Shown in pieces: positions 1-13,700 of a DNA stretch of 64,000 nt. Both the position numbers and the translations under genes were made by a program. The first letter of the stretch is position 1. Each line of letters starts with the position of its first letter. Below the pieces are notes generated by a model. It had not been told where the DNA came from and did not search any database. It worked only from the letters and a program-made list of their open reading frames with translations. Source of the DNA: Antedon mediterranea (lineage: Eukaryota; Echinodermata; Crinoidea; Comatulida; Antedonidae); the NCBI RefSeq assembly GCF_964355755.1, contig NC_092674.1:26336001-26400000 (forward strand). Reading direction: 5' to 3'.

Positions 1-2020
1 CAGAGTTTTTATTTAGAGTGCATGCCTTTCCAACATCTAAAGAGTGTGCGGTGCAGGTGTTTGACTGAGATCATGGGGTCGAATCTACACTATTGTATCT
101 GTCAGTGTCAGGGTGCTGTTTTTCAACAGTGCTCTGGCAAAATATGCTATAGTATTGCTTATTAAATAAACTTTACAAAGGGTTTTACTAGGCTTCAGTT
201 TGTCTGAGCTTGTTAATAAACAGCTTTCAACACAAGTAAAGTAACCCCAGGCCTTTACCAAATGTGTAACACGCACTTGTTGAATAAGGCAAACTTTATA
301 AGTCTCTCTGCCTTGAACACGCTACCACCACATACCAACTATTGAAACTACAAATCAAGGCTTCATTTGTAAGTGATATGTGACAATTACATTTCTTTTG
401 ATAATGGAACAATTCCTTCTTAATTATTGCCTTTGATTGACAACTCTATAATCATTGTCAACTTGTATTTAAGTGTCTCGATCTTGAGCTTTGGTTTATA
501 GCATTCATCGCAAAACAATTCAGTCATTAAATTTTAGATAAACAAGTATTTTATGCTCTATTTGATATCAAACTGAATAAAACTACTTTATTGGTCATTC
601 TGAAATCAGTGTTTCAGTGCTGTAGCTAGAGAATGGAATGTCAAATAGTGATTTTAAGGGTGGGTAGTGAAAAGTACCAAGATGCTTTTTGGGTGGGTGC
701 TACGTTGAAATTAAACTGGGAGAAAGAAAGGTCTGAAAATAAAATAAGCACTTAGCTTAAGGATAAGGATTTTACCCCATTGGTGTTTCTATAAAATACA
801 AAAACTCAGGTAATTCAAGCAGTCTATAGTCTACGAATGCCTCTTACAATACTAGCAAATCATTTACCCACTCACATTACTATACTGTAGTACAGCCCAC
901 AGCCATAGAAATTATAATCATTACTCTAAAAAAAAGTAGTACGATACACTTCAGAAAATATCAAATATATTGAATTTTAGCATTTGTATTTTTCAATTGA
1001 AAGAAAGATTTTCCTGTTGTGCTTTGCAAAAAAAAAATTTCAATTCCACCTGCCTTTAGAAATTCAACTAATGTATAAAGAAAACAAGGTGAGAATATTC
1101 TTATAAGACAGCAAGTTAGAAATGTTATTTTAATTTTTTAAGAGAAATTGGCCAACATTAAACATGTTCTTTTCAACAAAGAAAGGAATAAAACATTACA
1201 ACCTTATTAACTTTGAACTAGAACATCACATAAACAAATGGCATTGCCATGTACAACATTTATTTTATGTCCACTGAAGTCAAGCTGAACATTTTCCAAA
1301 TACCATTATATACACATCAAGACAAGATCTGTCATGCCGCTAATTATCATCAATTAGAAGTCTATAAATTCCTGTAAGGTTCAAGGGTAACGTAAAGTGC
1401 ATGTTATATCAGGCCTACTCCTGGTCTTGAAATGAGTCAACAGGCCAAGAGCAATGGTCAAGGCCAGTGAATGTTAGCTGTCCCTTCTTGCAGCACACTT
1501 TTGTTTTGTTGTTTTGAACTTTCACAAGGAATTTCAACCCTGAAAGTGAAATAGCAGTGATATTTTTTGTAAAAACTTTCTGTCCCCTTGCAAGGGGAAT
1601 TTATTCATATAAGGCCTCTGGCCCTGAATATGTAAAATAAGTAAACTTGTCCTGTTTCTGCTGCCAAGAATTTAAGATTAATTCATTCAAACGGTTAATA
1701 ACCGGTTATTTTTCGCAGCAGACCAATAGTCATATCTCAACAGATAGTATTGTAGTACAGTCAACTCTCCCTATATACCGAACTCTAAAAAACTGAAACT
1801 CTCCCAAAACCAGACAAATTCATTATTATCATTAAAAACACATTTAAAATATCAGACTTTCCAGAAAACCAGACATATTAGGCTAGCCCAAAGGTGTCAG
1901 GTATTACTGTAGGTGAGTTGACTGTACAGGTATTATGGTATATCAAAATTTTAAACATTCATCACCACAGAAATGGAAATGAAGATCTCACCACCACCCA
2001 CAACATGATGGAACCACCCA
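1..2020. other. No gene seen
   Basis: AT-rich sequence, presumably Shroom intron. No frame with splice support, no clear repeat. Confidence 0.5.
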
Positions 2021-2022
2021 AA

Positions 2023-2165
2023 CTAGCTTGAGAAAACAAGTGCGATGTGCCCAAATATGGTAGTGATATTCCCAAATGTGGTATTGATATGACATCATCA
2101 TGTCCATATATCGGCACATCATAATTTTTTTTTGTCACATAAAGTTTATATCACTGTACCAGATA
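2023..2165. mobile_element. MITE family A copy, diverged
   Basis: GCGATGTGCCCAAATATGGT ... ATGACATCATCATGTCCATA ... GTCACATAAAGTTTATATC: the same modules in reverse order, termini decayed. Confidence 0.5.
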
Positions 2166-3114
2166 TGTCACAAACATCACCTTCCAGAAAGTGTTGACAA
2201 CAGTAGCTTTTGTTGACCTCCAGTGACCATGAGGGTTTGTGGATAGATCAAAATAAACTTACAAGGTAGAAAAATACCTTTTATCTTTAATAAGCCCATC
2301 AAACAATTACTGTGCAGCTTTTTAAAACATCTTTTGTAACAATTATAATCAAAGACAGGAATGATAAACAATTGATGATATTTTGCTAGCAATGTCAAGA
2401 GCTCTCATCTTTCCATGGCCCACAGAGGTAAAATAGCCATCCCTTTGTTACTCTATGCGACCAAGCTCCATTGAGAATTTAGAAATTAATACCATCACTT
2501 TAATAAGTTTATAAACGTGTTCCTGTGAATACTGCACGCAGGTAACCCAAGTTATAATATTTCAATTGCACCTTCTGTAAAACTTATAGAATGGGTATTG
2601 ATTACGCACACTTCTTCAGAAGATATAAACAGTTTGTTTGTTCGGGAAATTCAACCTGAAATCAATACTTCCAGATTATGAATTAGATATACAAAATATT
2701 TTACCAATTTCACCAGCGCTTGAGTAGACTCGCATAATCTGTTGCTATCTACGAGTTGTAACTAGACCAGTTTAATTCAAACTTTAACAATGCCAATCAA
2801 CATTTTACCTCATTGATAGGAATCATCGGCGGCCTAGATTTTTTTTTTTTTTCCGGAGCAGAGGTTAATAAACCGTTACAAATATTTCTACTGCACAAAT
2901 CATTGAAAAGCAACGAATAAGTAACGACAACAAGTATGAAGCTTGTTTATGGTACCTGTATGTTGAATACCATGCAATAAACTTACAGTACTACTAGGCC
3001 CAGGCCTACAAAAGAACCCATATCCCAGAGGTGATAATAGGGGTGTTTCCTGAATAGGGATTGGCCACACAATAGTGTTAGAAGAAGTGTTACCATCATT
3101 TCATAGAAAAGTGT

Positions 3115-3585
3115 CCCTTGAATAGGAGTGTCCACAGGATAGGAGAGTGTCCACAGGATAGGAGAGTGTCCACAGGATAGGAGAGTGTCCACTGGATAGG
3201 AGAGTGTCCACAGGATAGGAGAGTGTCCACTGGATAGGAGAGTGTCCACAGGATAGGAGAGTGTCCACTGGATAGGAGAGTGTCCACTGGATAGGAGAGT
3301 GTCCACAGGAAAGGAGAGTGTCCACAGGATAGGAGAGTGTCCACAGGATAGGAGAGTGTCCACTGGATAGGAGAGTGTCCACAGGATTGGAGAGTGTCCA
3401 CAGGATAGGAGAGTATCCACAGGATAGGAGAGTGTTCACAGGATAGGAGAGTGTTCACTGGATAGGAGAGTGTCCACTGGATAGGAGAGTGTCCACTGGA
3501 TAGGAGAGTGTCCACAGGATAGGAGAGTGTCCACAGGATAGGAGAGTGTCCACTGGATAGGAGACTGTCCACTAGATAGGAGGGT
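3115..3585. repeat. 19-bp minisatellite, about 25 copies
   Basis: Unit GTCCACAGGATAGGAGAGT, with CACAGG/CACTGG variants interspersed. Not a multiple of three, so all frames stay open and give artefactual proteins. The left edge (AAGTGTCCCTTGAATAGGAG) links it to the GTGTCCC/TAATAG repeat family seen at 25.1, 38.3 and 40.8 kb. Confidence 0.95.
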
Positions 3586-4194
3586 TTTTATTGTAGTTAA
3601 TGATTTTAACTTAAACAATTAATGTAAATTGTAACTTGTGGAAACCCACACATTCAAAGCTTTCCACCCAGCCTAAAGTTTAAATACACAGCAGCCTAGT
3701 TTCAACACAGCACCCATCCAAGAAACGGATTTGTAGCAATATTAAATTGCTTCAAGATTTAACCTATGTACTAATATAAACACCATGTCTAAAATAGAAG
3801 AATTGTACTAAATATAACCGGATAACCATTACAATTTGGCGATTAGGTTTCTTTTAAAGTTCTAGACATTTAACATACAAATAGATCCCCTACAAAGTGT
3901 TGTTTAAAGATATGCATTACTAAGTTCAGTCTCAAACGCATTAGTTATAGGAGTATATATGTCGCCAAGGTGTAAACTATATTAAAAGTTTCCACTGAAG
4001 AGTGACGAAGCATGAAGTAAACACACGGTGGTTTGTGAATAATTATGTTTTAAAGCTATGTTCACATTGAGCACGGTCTAGTGGCTATGTATGCTACGTT
4101 TTGTTAATGCTGCATTCATACACATTTATGTTGTACAGAATCCAACATAAGTGTAAATCATTATTTCTCAAAATTCTGTCTACTCATCACACAT

Positions 4195-4345
4195 TACTGT
4201 ATGTGACATAAAAATGTAATGTGGCCATATATGGACATGATGGTGTCATATCACTACCATATTGGGCATATCACTAACAACCATATTTGAGCACATCACA
4301 CATTTTTCACATCACACTAGTTTGATGTGTAGACAGAGCTTTATA
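4195..4345. mobile_element. MITE family A copy
   Basis: TATGTGACATAAAAATGTAA, then CATATATGGACATGATGG and GTGTAGACAGAGCTTTAT. Diverged, right terminus intact. Confidence 0.6.
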
Positions 4346-5544
4346 TATATATTATTATTATATTATTACATTACGGGACTCAAAACATTAATTTTAATAA
4401 CAATTCTATTCTGAAAGATTATTCAGTTTAGGATTGAAGAACTGTAAACAATTGATTGAATTTGACAAATGCGATTAACTTTATTTTGGCTTCGTGACAG
4501 ATAATGAAATGATCTTCCCAATTAGTTAAATAATACTAGCATTCTACAGCAATTATTATAAGACCTTCGTTAATCGACAAACAAAACCCTTGGAATAAGT
4601 TTCCAAGATCAAATCTTGTCATCAATAGAACATAGATAACAATATGGTGTAATAACAGAGACGATAATAGCACTTAGGAATGTGCTATAACAATGGACCA
4701 GTACCGTAATGTCGCCTATGGAACAACGCTAGACTTATTAAAGCCATGTGACCTTAACATTGCTTAATTATTACATACCAGGTAATATCAAAACGACAAG
4801 GTTCAGAATGTTTTTAAACTCACTATAAAAAGATTTTAGTATAAAAAGACCACCTGAGTAATATGTAAATTTATGTAAAAAAGATAGAAATAAAAATGTA
4901 TGGATGAATTTCAAGCTTCCTAAACTGTTTTAATCAAGTTATAACCTCATAAAGGTTTGAACATTCTACAACAGGTAAAAACTAATATCTGGGCTACTGA
5001 AAGAAACCTTGTTGTAACCAATGTTCTACAGTAGCCTGAACCAGAGAGAGGACTAGGGGCTAGGGAGCGCTCTCCACATTTGAAACCAAAAATAAAATTA
5101 ATTATGAAGTACTTTTTGATATCTATTGACAAGACTATTGTATGTTAGCTCTTCCCAGTTTTAAAAATCATGGATCCGCCCCCCCTCTTATGTTTCTCGG
5201 CACCATATTTGTTGCCATGTTTCATCCCCTCATTGTTAATGTTATAGCTACATTTCTGTAGTTATAAACAAGAAACACTATATTTCTTAACAATGGTAAC
5301 CTTTTGAACATAAAAAGTTGCCCTCATTATTGGACCGCAACTAATTAGTTAGTTTGGAATCAATAACATTCAATTATACTCAAATTGCAAACCAGCATGT
5401 GATATAGAAAACCTCTGTAGAAAATATAAACAAGGTTATACGATGGTTATACTAAAATAAGTAGTTCAATAGAAAGGTCATGCAACAAAACAATTCAAGA
5501 TCGCTTTGTTTCTACATTATTCATGAAATCTCCACAGTTAACAT

Positions 5545-5735
5545 GAGGAAGGGGGAACATGGAACTGAGGGGGAACATGGAACTGAGGGGGAACATGGAA
5601 CTGAGGGGGAACATGGAACTGAGGGGGAACATGGAACTGAGGGGGAACATGGACATGGTCCGGAACGAAGGGGGAACATGGAACGAAGGGGGAACATGGA
5701 ACGAAGGGGGAACATGGACATGGAACGAAGGGGAC
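5545..5735. repeat. 18-bp minisatellite, about 10 copies
   Basis: Unit GGGGGAACATGGAACTGA (5-6 copies), then GGGGGAACATGGAACGAA variants. It runs into the ORF at 5736-5972. Confidence 0.92.
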
Positions 5736-5972
5736 AAAGGCTCCTGGCTTAGGAAAATTGTGGCTGCTCATGCTCTGAGGGTTTCAAGAGGCAGAAATTT
5801 GAGAAGAAAAAGAATTGTTTGTGACTCCAAGTACAAAGATTACACAATACCCAGCTTTTGTTTTGGGAAGTTAAATCGACCAAATGGAGTCCAGATTATG
5901 CGTACTACTGTAGATCAATATTTTAAAAATGATCGTCCTCTTCTTTCTACTGTCCCGAAATTAAAACTTTAA
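5736..5972 (+). pseudogene. Unrecognised C-terminal coding fragment with poly(A) signal
   Basis: After the minisatellite the plus strand is open for about 78 codons: VAAHALRVSRGRNLRRKRIV, then CDSKYKDYTIPSFCFGKLNR and VDQYFKNDRPLLSTVPKLKL, TAA, and AATAAAA 24 nt later. It looks like the 3' end of a gene, retrogene or transposon ORF. I do not recognise the family. It could equally be a chance frame. Confidence 0.3.
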
Positions 5973-6419
5973 AAATGTGACTTTCCCTTTGAGCTAATAA
6001 AAGACAATGAGACATTGAAACAAACTATTTTTGAGCTCAACCACTGATAGGTTTGGTTGCTTGAGCGTTTACCTAATAACATAGGATACTGCTCTGTCTT
6101 AGCATATACAAGGCATCAGCTAAAAGATAATCGAAACAAAGAAAATACTGTATATTTATTAACTAATGGTTTTCTATTATTATTTGATCTTTTCTTTGCA
6201 ATTTTGTCAAAACAATAACATTGATATAACTTAAAGTTAAAGTTTATTGTTAAGACTGTTTCTATAGCAACTGCAAGCATAATTCTAAAATTAGGAAATA
6301 TACTTACGTTAACAATTACGCAGAATGGAATAAACCAAACAATCTTGGTAGAAAACAAAACAGTTTGTAGAAAATGTATAGCTGAAATGCCTGCAGGGCT
6401 GAGACTACTGTATGTTTCT

Positions 6420-6650
6420 GAAAATGAGTACCTGCCTCTGAAAATGAGTGTCTTTCTGAAAACAAGCAAGTGGCTCTGAAAACGAGCAAGTGGCTCTGAA
6501 AACGAGTGTACTGCTCCTTATTGAAACCAAGAAAATGGCTCAACAATGAAAACTATCTTTAAAAACAAAAATGTCTCAAAGCATTTAGAAAATGTCTCCG
6601 AACAGAGAAAATGTCTTGAAAACTGAGAAAACGTCTCCAAAAAACAGGAC
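6420..6650. repeat. Degenerate about 19-bp repeats (CTGAAAACGAGCAAGTGG)
   Basis: Several imperfect units, CTGAAAATGAGT, CTGAAAACAAGCAAGTGG and CTGAAAACGAGCAAGTGG (x2), then weaker TGAAAAC/GTCTC units to about 6650. Confidence 0.6.
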
Positions 6651-7254
6651 AGCAAGTACTCAACAGACGATTTTCTAAAATGTTGAGTTCAACAGCCTGA
6701 GGCCTGCAACTGATAAGCCTTGAGCTTCACCTGTAGACAATGTAAATAAACCAGTGCTCGTCGGCCAATCAGAATACAATAATCAAACTTTGATTTTTGA
6801 ACATTGATTCATGCATGAAAAGTAATAAATACAGCAAATAACATTATGTTCACTGACTCATCTAGACAAACAAGATAACTAATTCAATTTAGCTGGTTTA
6901 TTATTTTAGAACTGATAACAAATTTTTTTTTCGTTTTGTGTCACTATATTCCAGGGACTACATGTGTGGAATTTGAAGTCCGAACGAATTCTCAAAGCAA
7001 ACAAGAGTCCATCCTCATTTGATAATGTTTTAATTTAATTGAATAACTTCTCTGTTATCATTTTATGAATCATCATTTTTAATTGAACAAGTCGTTGAAC
7101 AGAAAATAAATTATAATCAATTTTATAACTAAAAATAAACATAAGTTAATGTTTCTAAGGAAATTATAAATTATGTATATAATTTAAATTTTAATAAAAA
7201 TTGATGTAATCATAAACTAATAAGTAGATAACCTAGATACACTCAGTAATGTAA

Positions 7255-7495
7255 TGTTGTTCGATTTATATAGCGCTTATACAATCAAAAGATTGTCCCA
7301 AAGCGCTGAGAGGAAAAGCAGAAAGAAATTACAAAGAAAAAAGATTGGTTTTTAATTAAGAGTTTTTTAAAAACTATGATAGAGGATGTATTTTTAATAG
7401 GATCAGGAAGATTGTTCCACAGTTTAGGAGCTGCAACTGCAAATGCTCGATCACCAAAGGTCTTAAGGCGGCTGGGTACTGTACAAGATATACAG
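7255..7495 (-). mobile_element. LINE 3' end (RT C terminus and 3' UTR)
   Basis: The minus strand reads SCTVPSRLKTFGDRAFAVAA, then PKLWNNLPDPIKNTSSIIVF and KKLL, the very common C-terminal signature of animal non-LTR RTs. It is followed by a stop and a tail with the AGCGCTTTGGG...AAGCGCTATATAA hairpin. Only the last 70 codons remain. Confidence 0.8.
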
Positions 7496-7660
7496 TAGTG
7501 TTAGATATGCCATCTTATAGTAGGCCCATTGAACAAAAAAATTACTAATACTAAGTAAATACAATGTGTTTTGCCTCTAAAGAAATACCAGAACCTTATT
7601 TTAAAAGATAAAACTAAAGTGGCTGATTTCATCCTTCTACCAACCTTTAAAAAAACTCAC

Positions 7661-7845
7661 CTTCTCTCAATTGGGCGCCTATTTCTAGTTCCACTAAAAG
7701 ACAGGCTTCTACTGCCTCTACGCTGAGGACTACATTCAATCGCTACACCGCCATCTTGTACATCCCCTTGTCTAAAAACACGAGAAACTATATTACCGAA
7801 TCCAGAAGAAAGGTTATGCAACGACTGGCCTAAAAAGTTGTTCAT
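7661..7845 (-). CDS. Candidate alternative first coding exon of the Shroom-like gene
   Basis: An ATG-initiated open frame of 61 codons plus 2 nt starts MNNFLGQSLHNLSSGFGNIV and ends in an Arg/Ser-rich stretch (RRGSRSLSFSGTRNRRPIER) at a strong gtgagt donor. An in-frame TAA lies 30 nt upstream of the ATG and no convincing acceptor lies between them, so it reads as a first exon. It ends in phase 2, exactly as the PDZ exon 2 does, so both could splice to the same downstream exon. That would give a PDZ-less isoform, as exists for Shroom in insects. No homologue of the segment itself was recognised. It could also belong to a separate gene. Confidence 0.5.
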
Positions 7846-7849
7846 CGTG

Positions 7850-10560
7850 GTCAGATAGTCACAGAAGAATGTTTAAGTCCTTGGCCTAGAGTTTCTAGTA
7901 CCTTCCTCAGACGGCCTAGAACTGGGTATGCGAATGCTATTTTACTTAATAGATTTCTTTATGTCCGCTAGAGCAAGCAGCAATTTAAGCTACAATCAAT
8001 ATTACTAATCATTTGTACAGTAATGCAGGAAAAGTTTGTATATAACGTAACCAAACAAAGAGAGAAAAAAACAGATCAATAGTATGAACCAAAAGCAGTA
8101 TAGGAGTAGGGTCCATTGTGATTAGGGGTATGCATTGTGTTACCCTTTAGTGGGTCACAATAAGGAACAAGTGTTGCAAATCCTATGTAAGTTTACTTAG
8201 TTTTATTCAGCCTTCACACTAGTGAGCTAATTAATTGTCAATAATGAATTCCTCAAAATCTCTAGAGCAGTAAACTATTTTATGCAAATGAGTTCAGAGA
8301 GGGACATTCAAATTGGTATAAATAATATTTCAGACATTCCAAATTTTGTATAAAATTATATACAAAACTATAATATTAATTCATCCTTAATTTGAAGTAA
8401 ATTATCTGAGAATATTAACTGTAAATGGAGATACAGTATGTGTTTATTGGATTTTAATTATTGTATACAATAGCCATATACATGTACTGTACCTGTTGAT
8501 TGGACTATACAGTATTTTTATATCTCTGCTGTGTAATAGTGTGTTTAAGTTGTACAGTACCATTATTTATTAACAATAACATTTTATATACTACAGGTAA
8601 CTATACAGTGGATGTTTCTAAATACACAAATAATTTACACTATACCTATAAATATGTTGCATTAAATATTCCGTATTCCTAAAGATAAACAAATAAAGTT
8701 AGAAATATAGCATTATAATGGCTTACCTCACGTAAGTGTGATTTATAAATTATATTATCAAAACAAATATGATTATTACAAATTGGTATTTTGTCAGACA
8801 GACAGCAAACAGTAATTTCCTCAGCCTTCAAGCAAACAATTATTATTTTGCCTATTATAGTGCTGGTAGATTTAACAACATTCAGGTTTTAGCTACAGTA
8901 TACTAGCAAACATATACCACTAGCAAGGGGAGCTTAAATGAAATCTGCCCTGGGGAAATTGGTTTTAAGTTTTGTGTATATGAGTCGGAGTGTGATTACC
9001 GGTAACAAGGTTGCACCGACTTTGAAAGAGCAAGTCTTTTCTAAAACCATAAGTACAGATGTTTGAAACTTGACAGGAAGTGGGTAAAGGATTAAGGTAG
9101 GGTTAATCATAGGTCCCCCAGAGCCTGCGGAGAAATTCCAAACAATGTTATATGACTGAAATATCTGTAGGTCATTACATTTCTTGGTAACAAGAATAGA
9201 ATGAATTAGTATGTTATTCTGTTTAGTATTTTTTTGCTTGTATTTGGTCTGCTTCAGAATCGAGGCTGAAATAACATGAAGCATAAATAGTGTTTAAATA
9301 AATTATAATATTGTAATTGTTGTTAACATATCGCGAATGGGTTGTACGGATGAGCAAATTATCTTATAAAGATACACTGCCAGTCTAAAAAATAAATAGT
9401 TTAACACAAAACTTACATTTAAAGAATGTCCACACACAGAGGCATTAAACACAACCTTTTTTTCTAAACACCAAGTTGATTTACAGTAATTCTTCATCTA
9501 TTAAATGCACAAATGAATACAAAGACAAAGCCTTTTGAAATCAAAATTTTAGATTTGATCTTTGTGGCTTCCTTACCCCATTCGAGGACCTCCTCTGTGT
9601 GAAGGAACGTGTACCAAATGAAAAGTATTGTTGGATAAAAATTTTTTAAATATTGTCAGACTGTTTAACAATAAATTTATTACCACCGCACAGAGGTAAT
9701 AACAATTATATTAGAGGTTAAATAGTTACATCTGGTTTGTTTTTTGGGGGTTTTTTTTTGGTTTAAATATAGTATTAGTATTTGATTATACTTACCTGCA
9801 TTGGGAATACTAGGTAGACAACGAAGGGGATTGCATGCAAGTGAATTGGGAGAAGAAGGGGAAAATCATTCCAACTGCGTTCGATATTCCATCACATCAA
9901 GAAAATGTTAAAACTGTGCTTTTGTCAGTATTGTACCTGTGTGCTACTGTTAATAGTTAAACCTTTTTCGTCCCATTGGGAAAAAGGGTAAACTCTTGTG
10001 ATTTCATTAGTGATCACATTAGTAGAGTTGTTAGCCCAACAAGGCCAGGAATGGGCCCTGGGGTAACATTGCTCTTTCTGAAATGAGCTAAATGTGTACA
10101 CTGGACTTCCAGTCAATATCAAAGAAGACTAGTTATACAGTACTACAACCAGAATTATGGTATGGAGTAAATTACAGTGTAATAGGGAGCTTTCAACTTC
10201 AATGACCAACGACAAAATTACGTCATGTTAGTTCTTTGTGTGCATGCAGGAATATTGGAAAGTGTATCCTCGCTCCTCATCAACATAGGTTTGGTGATTT
10301 TTAGGTCCAAGCGACGATCCACGACAAATGCATTGACCTAAACCAGAATGGTCGTCGGTCTAATGGTTGTGGTTCACAATACCCCTTCTGTCTTAAATGT
10401 TTGGCCACTCTACATATACTGTAGCACAACTTTATTTTTAGCACTGCATACACAACAATTCACAGTATTTATTAGAAGAGAACTAAAATTATGTTTTAAA
10501 CAAACAATAGTTTACATCCTTAGCATGCAATATAAATCTTTCACTACAGCAGGATATTCT
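7850..10560. other. Intron, no further exon recognised
   Basis: AT-rich, with scattered TACTGTA words. Frames up to 116 codons lack splice or compositional support. Confidence 0.5.
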
Positions 10561-10566
10561 TTTTAC

Positions 10567-10715
10567 CTTATAACTTGTAGCACCAATTCTTTCCTAGCTC
10601 TGCGTACATGTTGTACAGCTTCCGCATGAGATGCACATGCCACGCTGTTAATACTAACTAGCACATCGTCAACTTTCACCTGGCCCGATAGATTTGCCTT
10701 ACCCCCGTTTTCAAC
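10567..10715 (-). CDS. Shroom-like exon 2 (second half of PDZ)
   Basis: Acceptor ttttcag, donor gtaaaa. 149 nt encode the PDZ beta-C to beta-F part, starting VENGGKANLSG, with VDDVLVSIN before the alpha-B helix HAEAVQHVRRARKELVLQVI. It ends in phase 2 (AG). The intron separating it from exon 1 is 19.3 kb and filled with repeats. Confidence 0.75.
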
Positions 10716-13700
10716 CTGAAAATAAAATAGAAATGTTTTTAAAATGTTAATAAAATTTAATAGAATACTATACTGTACAAGCTTTTAAATTAAACACAAT
10801 CTACCTTATTTTTAAGCAGTAAGAAAAGCTGTCTAAAACAGCTTGCAGTAGGAAAAGAAGGGTAATGTCTGGCCCATACAATTTAATAAGATTAACAAAA
10901 AATATTAAGTCTATATTAAAACAAAACTTATTTTATATGTATAAATTAGATTAGAAGAATTTAACTGTCTTCATAGAGGGAGCTCTTTCAACTTTACTTG
11001 TGTTGATTTCTGAAAGATGGTCTCAAGAGGTTACAAAGATTATCAAATACTATAGAGGGCTCACTTCAATTTTATCATCATATCAGCTGTCAGTGTCTGT
11101 CACAACAAATACATTATGACATAAAATATGAATCAATAATTACATGAGTGAATACAAATGTCAAGGTACAATGTTAATGTGACCAATCAATATTTCAATC
11201 ATAATAATCATAATATCTTTTTAAAATTTCACTACAATAATTACCTATTACTGTATCATCATCATCATCATCATAGGGTTACTGTATCATCATCATAGGG
11301 TTACTGTATCATCATCATCATAGGGTTACTGTATCATCATCATCATCATCATCATAGGGTTACTGTATCATCATCATCATAGGGTTACTGTATCATCATC
11401 ATCATAGGGTTTTATAATTGAGAAATTAATAATTTAGAAACCTAGTTATTATTTTCAGGGTCATCATACAATTAATACATTTGGCAGTTTTGTACATTAT
11501 TTAATGTGATTATTATGTAATGTAATTTATTTACCATTTTTCCTTATCTTAAATAGTCAGTGTTTGATTTTAAATAAGCTTTTAAAATGTTATTGGTATA
11601 GTTTCCATAACAACAGGTAAACAGCTTTTGTTTTTAAAAGGAAGTACAGGTACTGTAAGCTCTATGATCTACTCTATCAACTTTATGTGCCCATATATGG
11701 ACATGATAATGTCATGTCACTACCATATTTGGGCATATCACTGCCATATTTGGGCATATCACTGCCATATTAGGCCACATCACACTTTTTTTGTCAAACT
11801 AATTTGATATTGTAGTGTAAACAGAGGGATAAAGACGCAATCATCATTAACAAATAACAATCATTGCTGCTAAAACTTATTCCTATAAAAAGGATTAAAA
11901 CATGAAGTAGAATTACTCTTTTCACACCTCTTTCTTCATCATTTTGTACATTTAAAACTACTCAGAAAAAGATAATCAGATTTCTACCAAGCTATATAAA
12001 AAACCAGGATATAATATGACTCATTGTATCTTGTCTGCTGCAAACACTATGGCTGAGTGACACTGGATTTAAATATGAATGGTGACCATTACTATCACTT
12101 TAAAAGGTTTTAACCACAAAATGAGCTGTTTACCAAAAAAACAAGAAGTGACATATTTTTAGAGTTAGTTAACAATTTTATTATAAGAAATTTCAAGAAA
12201 ATATAAATGTTTTGGGGTTTTCAAGCAAGATTATTTTTAACTTCTTGTACACACTACTACTGTAATACTAACAATTCACTGAACAGTCAAAATACCATTT
12301 TATTTTTAGCTATTTTATTATTGTAAATAGTAAACAATACAGTTATATTTTTAAATGTTGAGTATTTACCAATATCAGTAATATTTAAAGTAAAAAAGAA
12401 TGAAAGATAGATCTTTCAAAAGATATTTATTTGTACTGGTACCGATATTTTATTTTAAACATATTACACAAACCAAAAGTGGTGTTGGTAGTCTATAAAT
12501 AAGTGCTAAATTACCTGGAAAAACAGGCATTGGTCTATTCTCTCTGATAAGAAAGCTACAACTCGAATATATAACAAATTTATTAAACATCCCTATCAGA
12601 TAATGGTGTACATTACATGAACCCTGCCCTCAAGTGGGAACATCCCAACATACCACCAGCATCATTGTAGGATTATTTTAAACATATTGCATTTATGATT
12701 TATACATCATAGATAGAAAGGTGGACTTTATGTTCTGAGAACTCAAAACTGTCATAACGAAACGACAAAACTACAAAATAAGAGGAACAGTATAGCATTA
12801 AAAACAGTACTTCAAAATTTCAAAATATTACGTTTTTAAAATTATTAATATTAATACTTCCTAAAATGTATTGATATTAACGCTGTTTGTTAACAAAACA
12901 TTGTTTACTTACATATTTTAGAAACATATATGTAAATGCTAATCAATTATTGGTAATAATAATAATTAATATGCTAGTTGTCTGAAACTAAACTACAGTA
13001 TTACTATTATACAGGTATATTAGAGAACTGGGTCAACAACATTTTTGTTTAAATGGGTCTTTTATGTCAAATATTTAGGTGTAGGGATAACTATGAATTG
13101 AACCCTAGAATATCAACTGTATCAGCTTCACACCTTTCTGATATTATGACATCATATCATGTTATCAATAGAAAGGTATGATGTAATCATAAAGGTGGGG
13201 TGGATGATACCCCATCTTTATTTCAAATTCCATGTTTACCGAATACAGTTTCTAGTACAACTCTTGAATTGGAATGTACAGTACTGTCAGAATATGAATC
13301 ACCGAATCTAGTCATGCGTAAAGAAGGAGCGGCAGGCACCGATTGGAAGCAATCAGTAGCAGAATTATTCAGAATTATTTCCTGGATTTAAGTTGCATAC
13401 AAAAACATCCAGGTGAAACCACAGACAAATTTTGAAATGTTGACAGATTTAAACAATGGTTGAATAACAAGCTGTTCAGACAATCATTTCTCAGAGTTAG
13501 ATAAGTCAATAAAAGCGGTTTAACCAAGGGCGCTTTCAAACGTAATTTCATATCACAATTTTTCATACGCATGCGAATTTAAGATCCTGTAGTTTGATAA
13601 CTTTATTTTCTGAAGAATACGGCAAGAGCAGTTATTTGAATGATATTTTTCTAATGTATTTAAAAAAATGTACTAGCTAGTACTACTGTACATCATCCTC

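Noticed and set aside
2983-3618. Long open frames encoding repeated HSPILWTLSYPVDTLLS-type proteins
   Set aside because: Produced in every frame by the 19-bp minisatellite; no start, splice or flanking support.
5495-5771. Overlapping frames of PSFHV / CSPSV repeats
   Set aside because: Artefacts of the 18-bp minisatellite.
13200-13572. Coding-like frames on both strands near 13.2-13.6 kb
   Set aside because: Short, in conflict on opposite strands and without recognisable motif or consistent splice sites; perhaps an old transposon piece.
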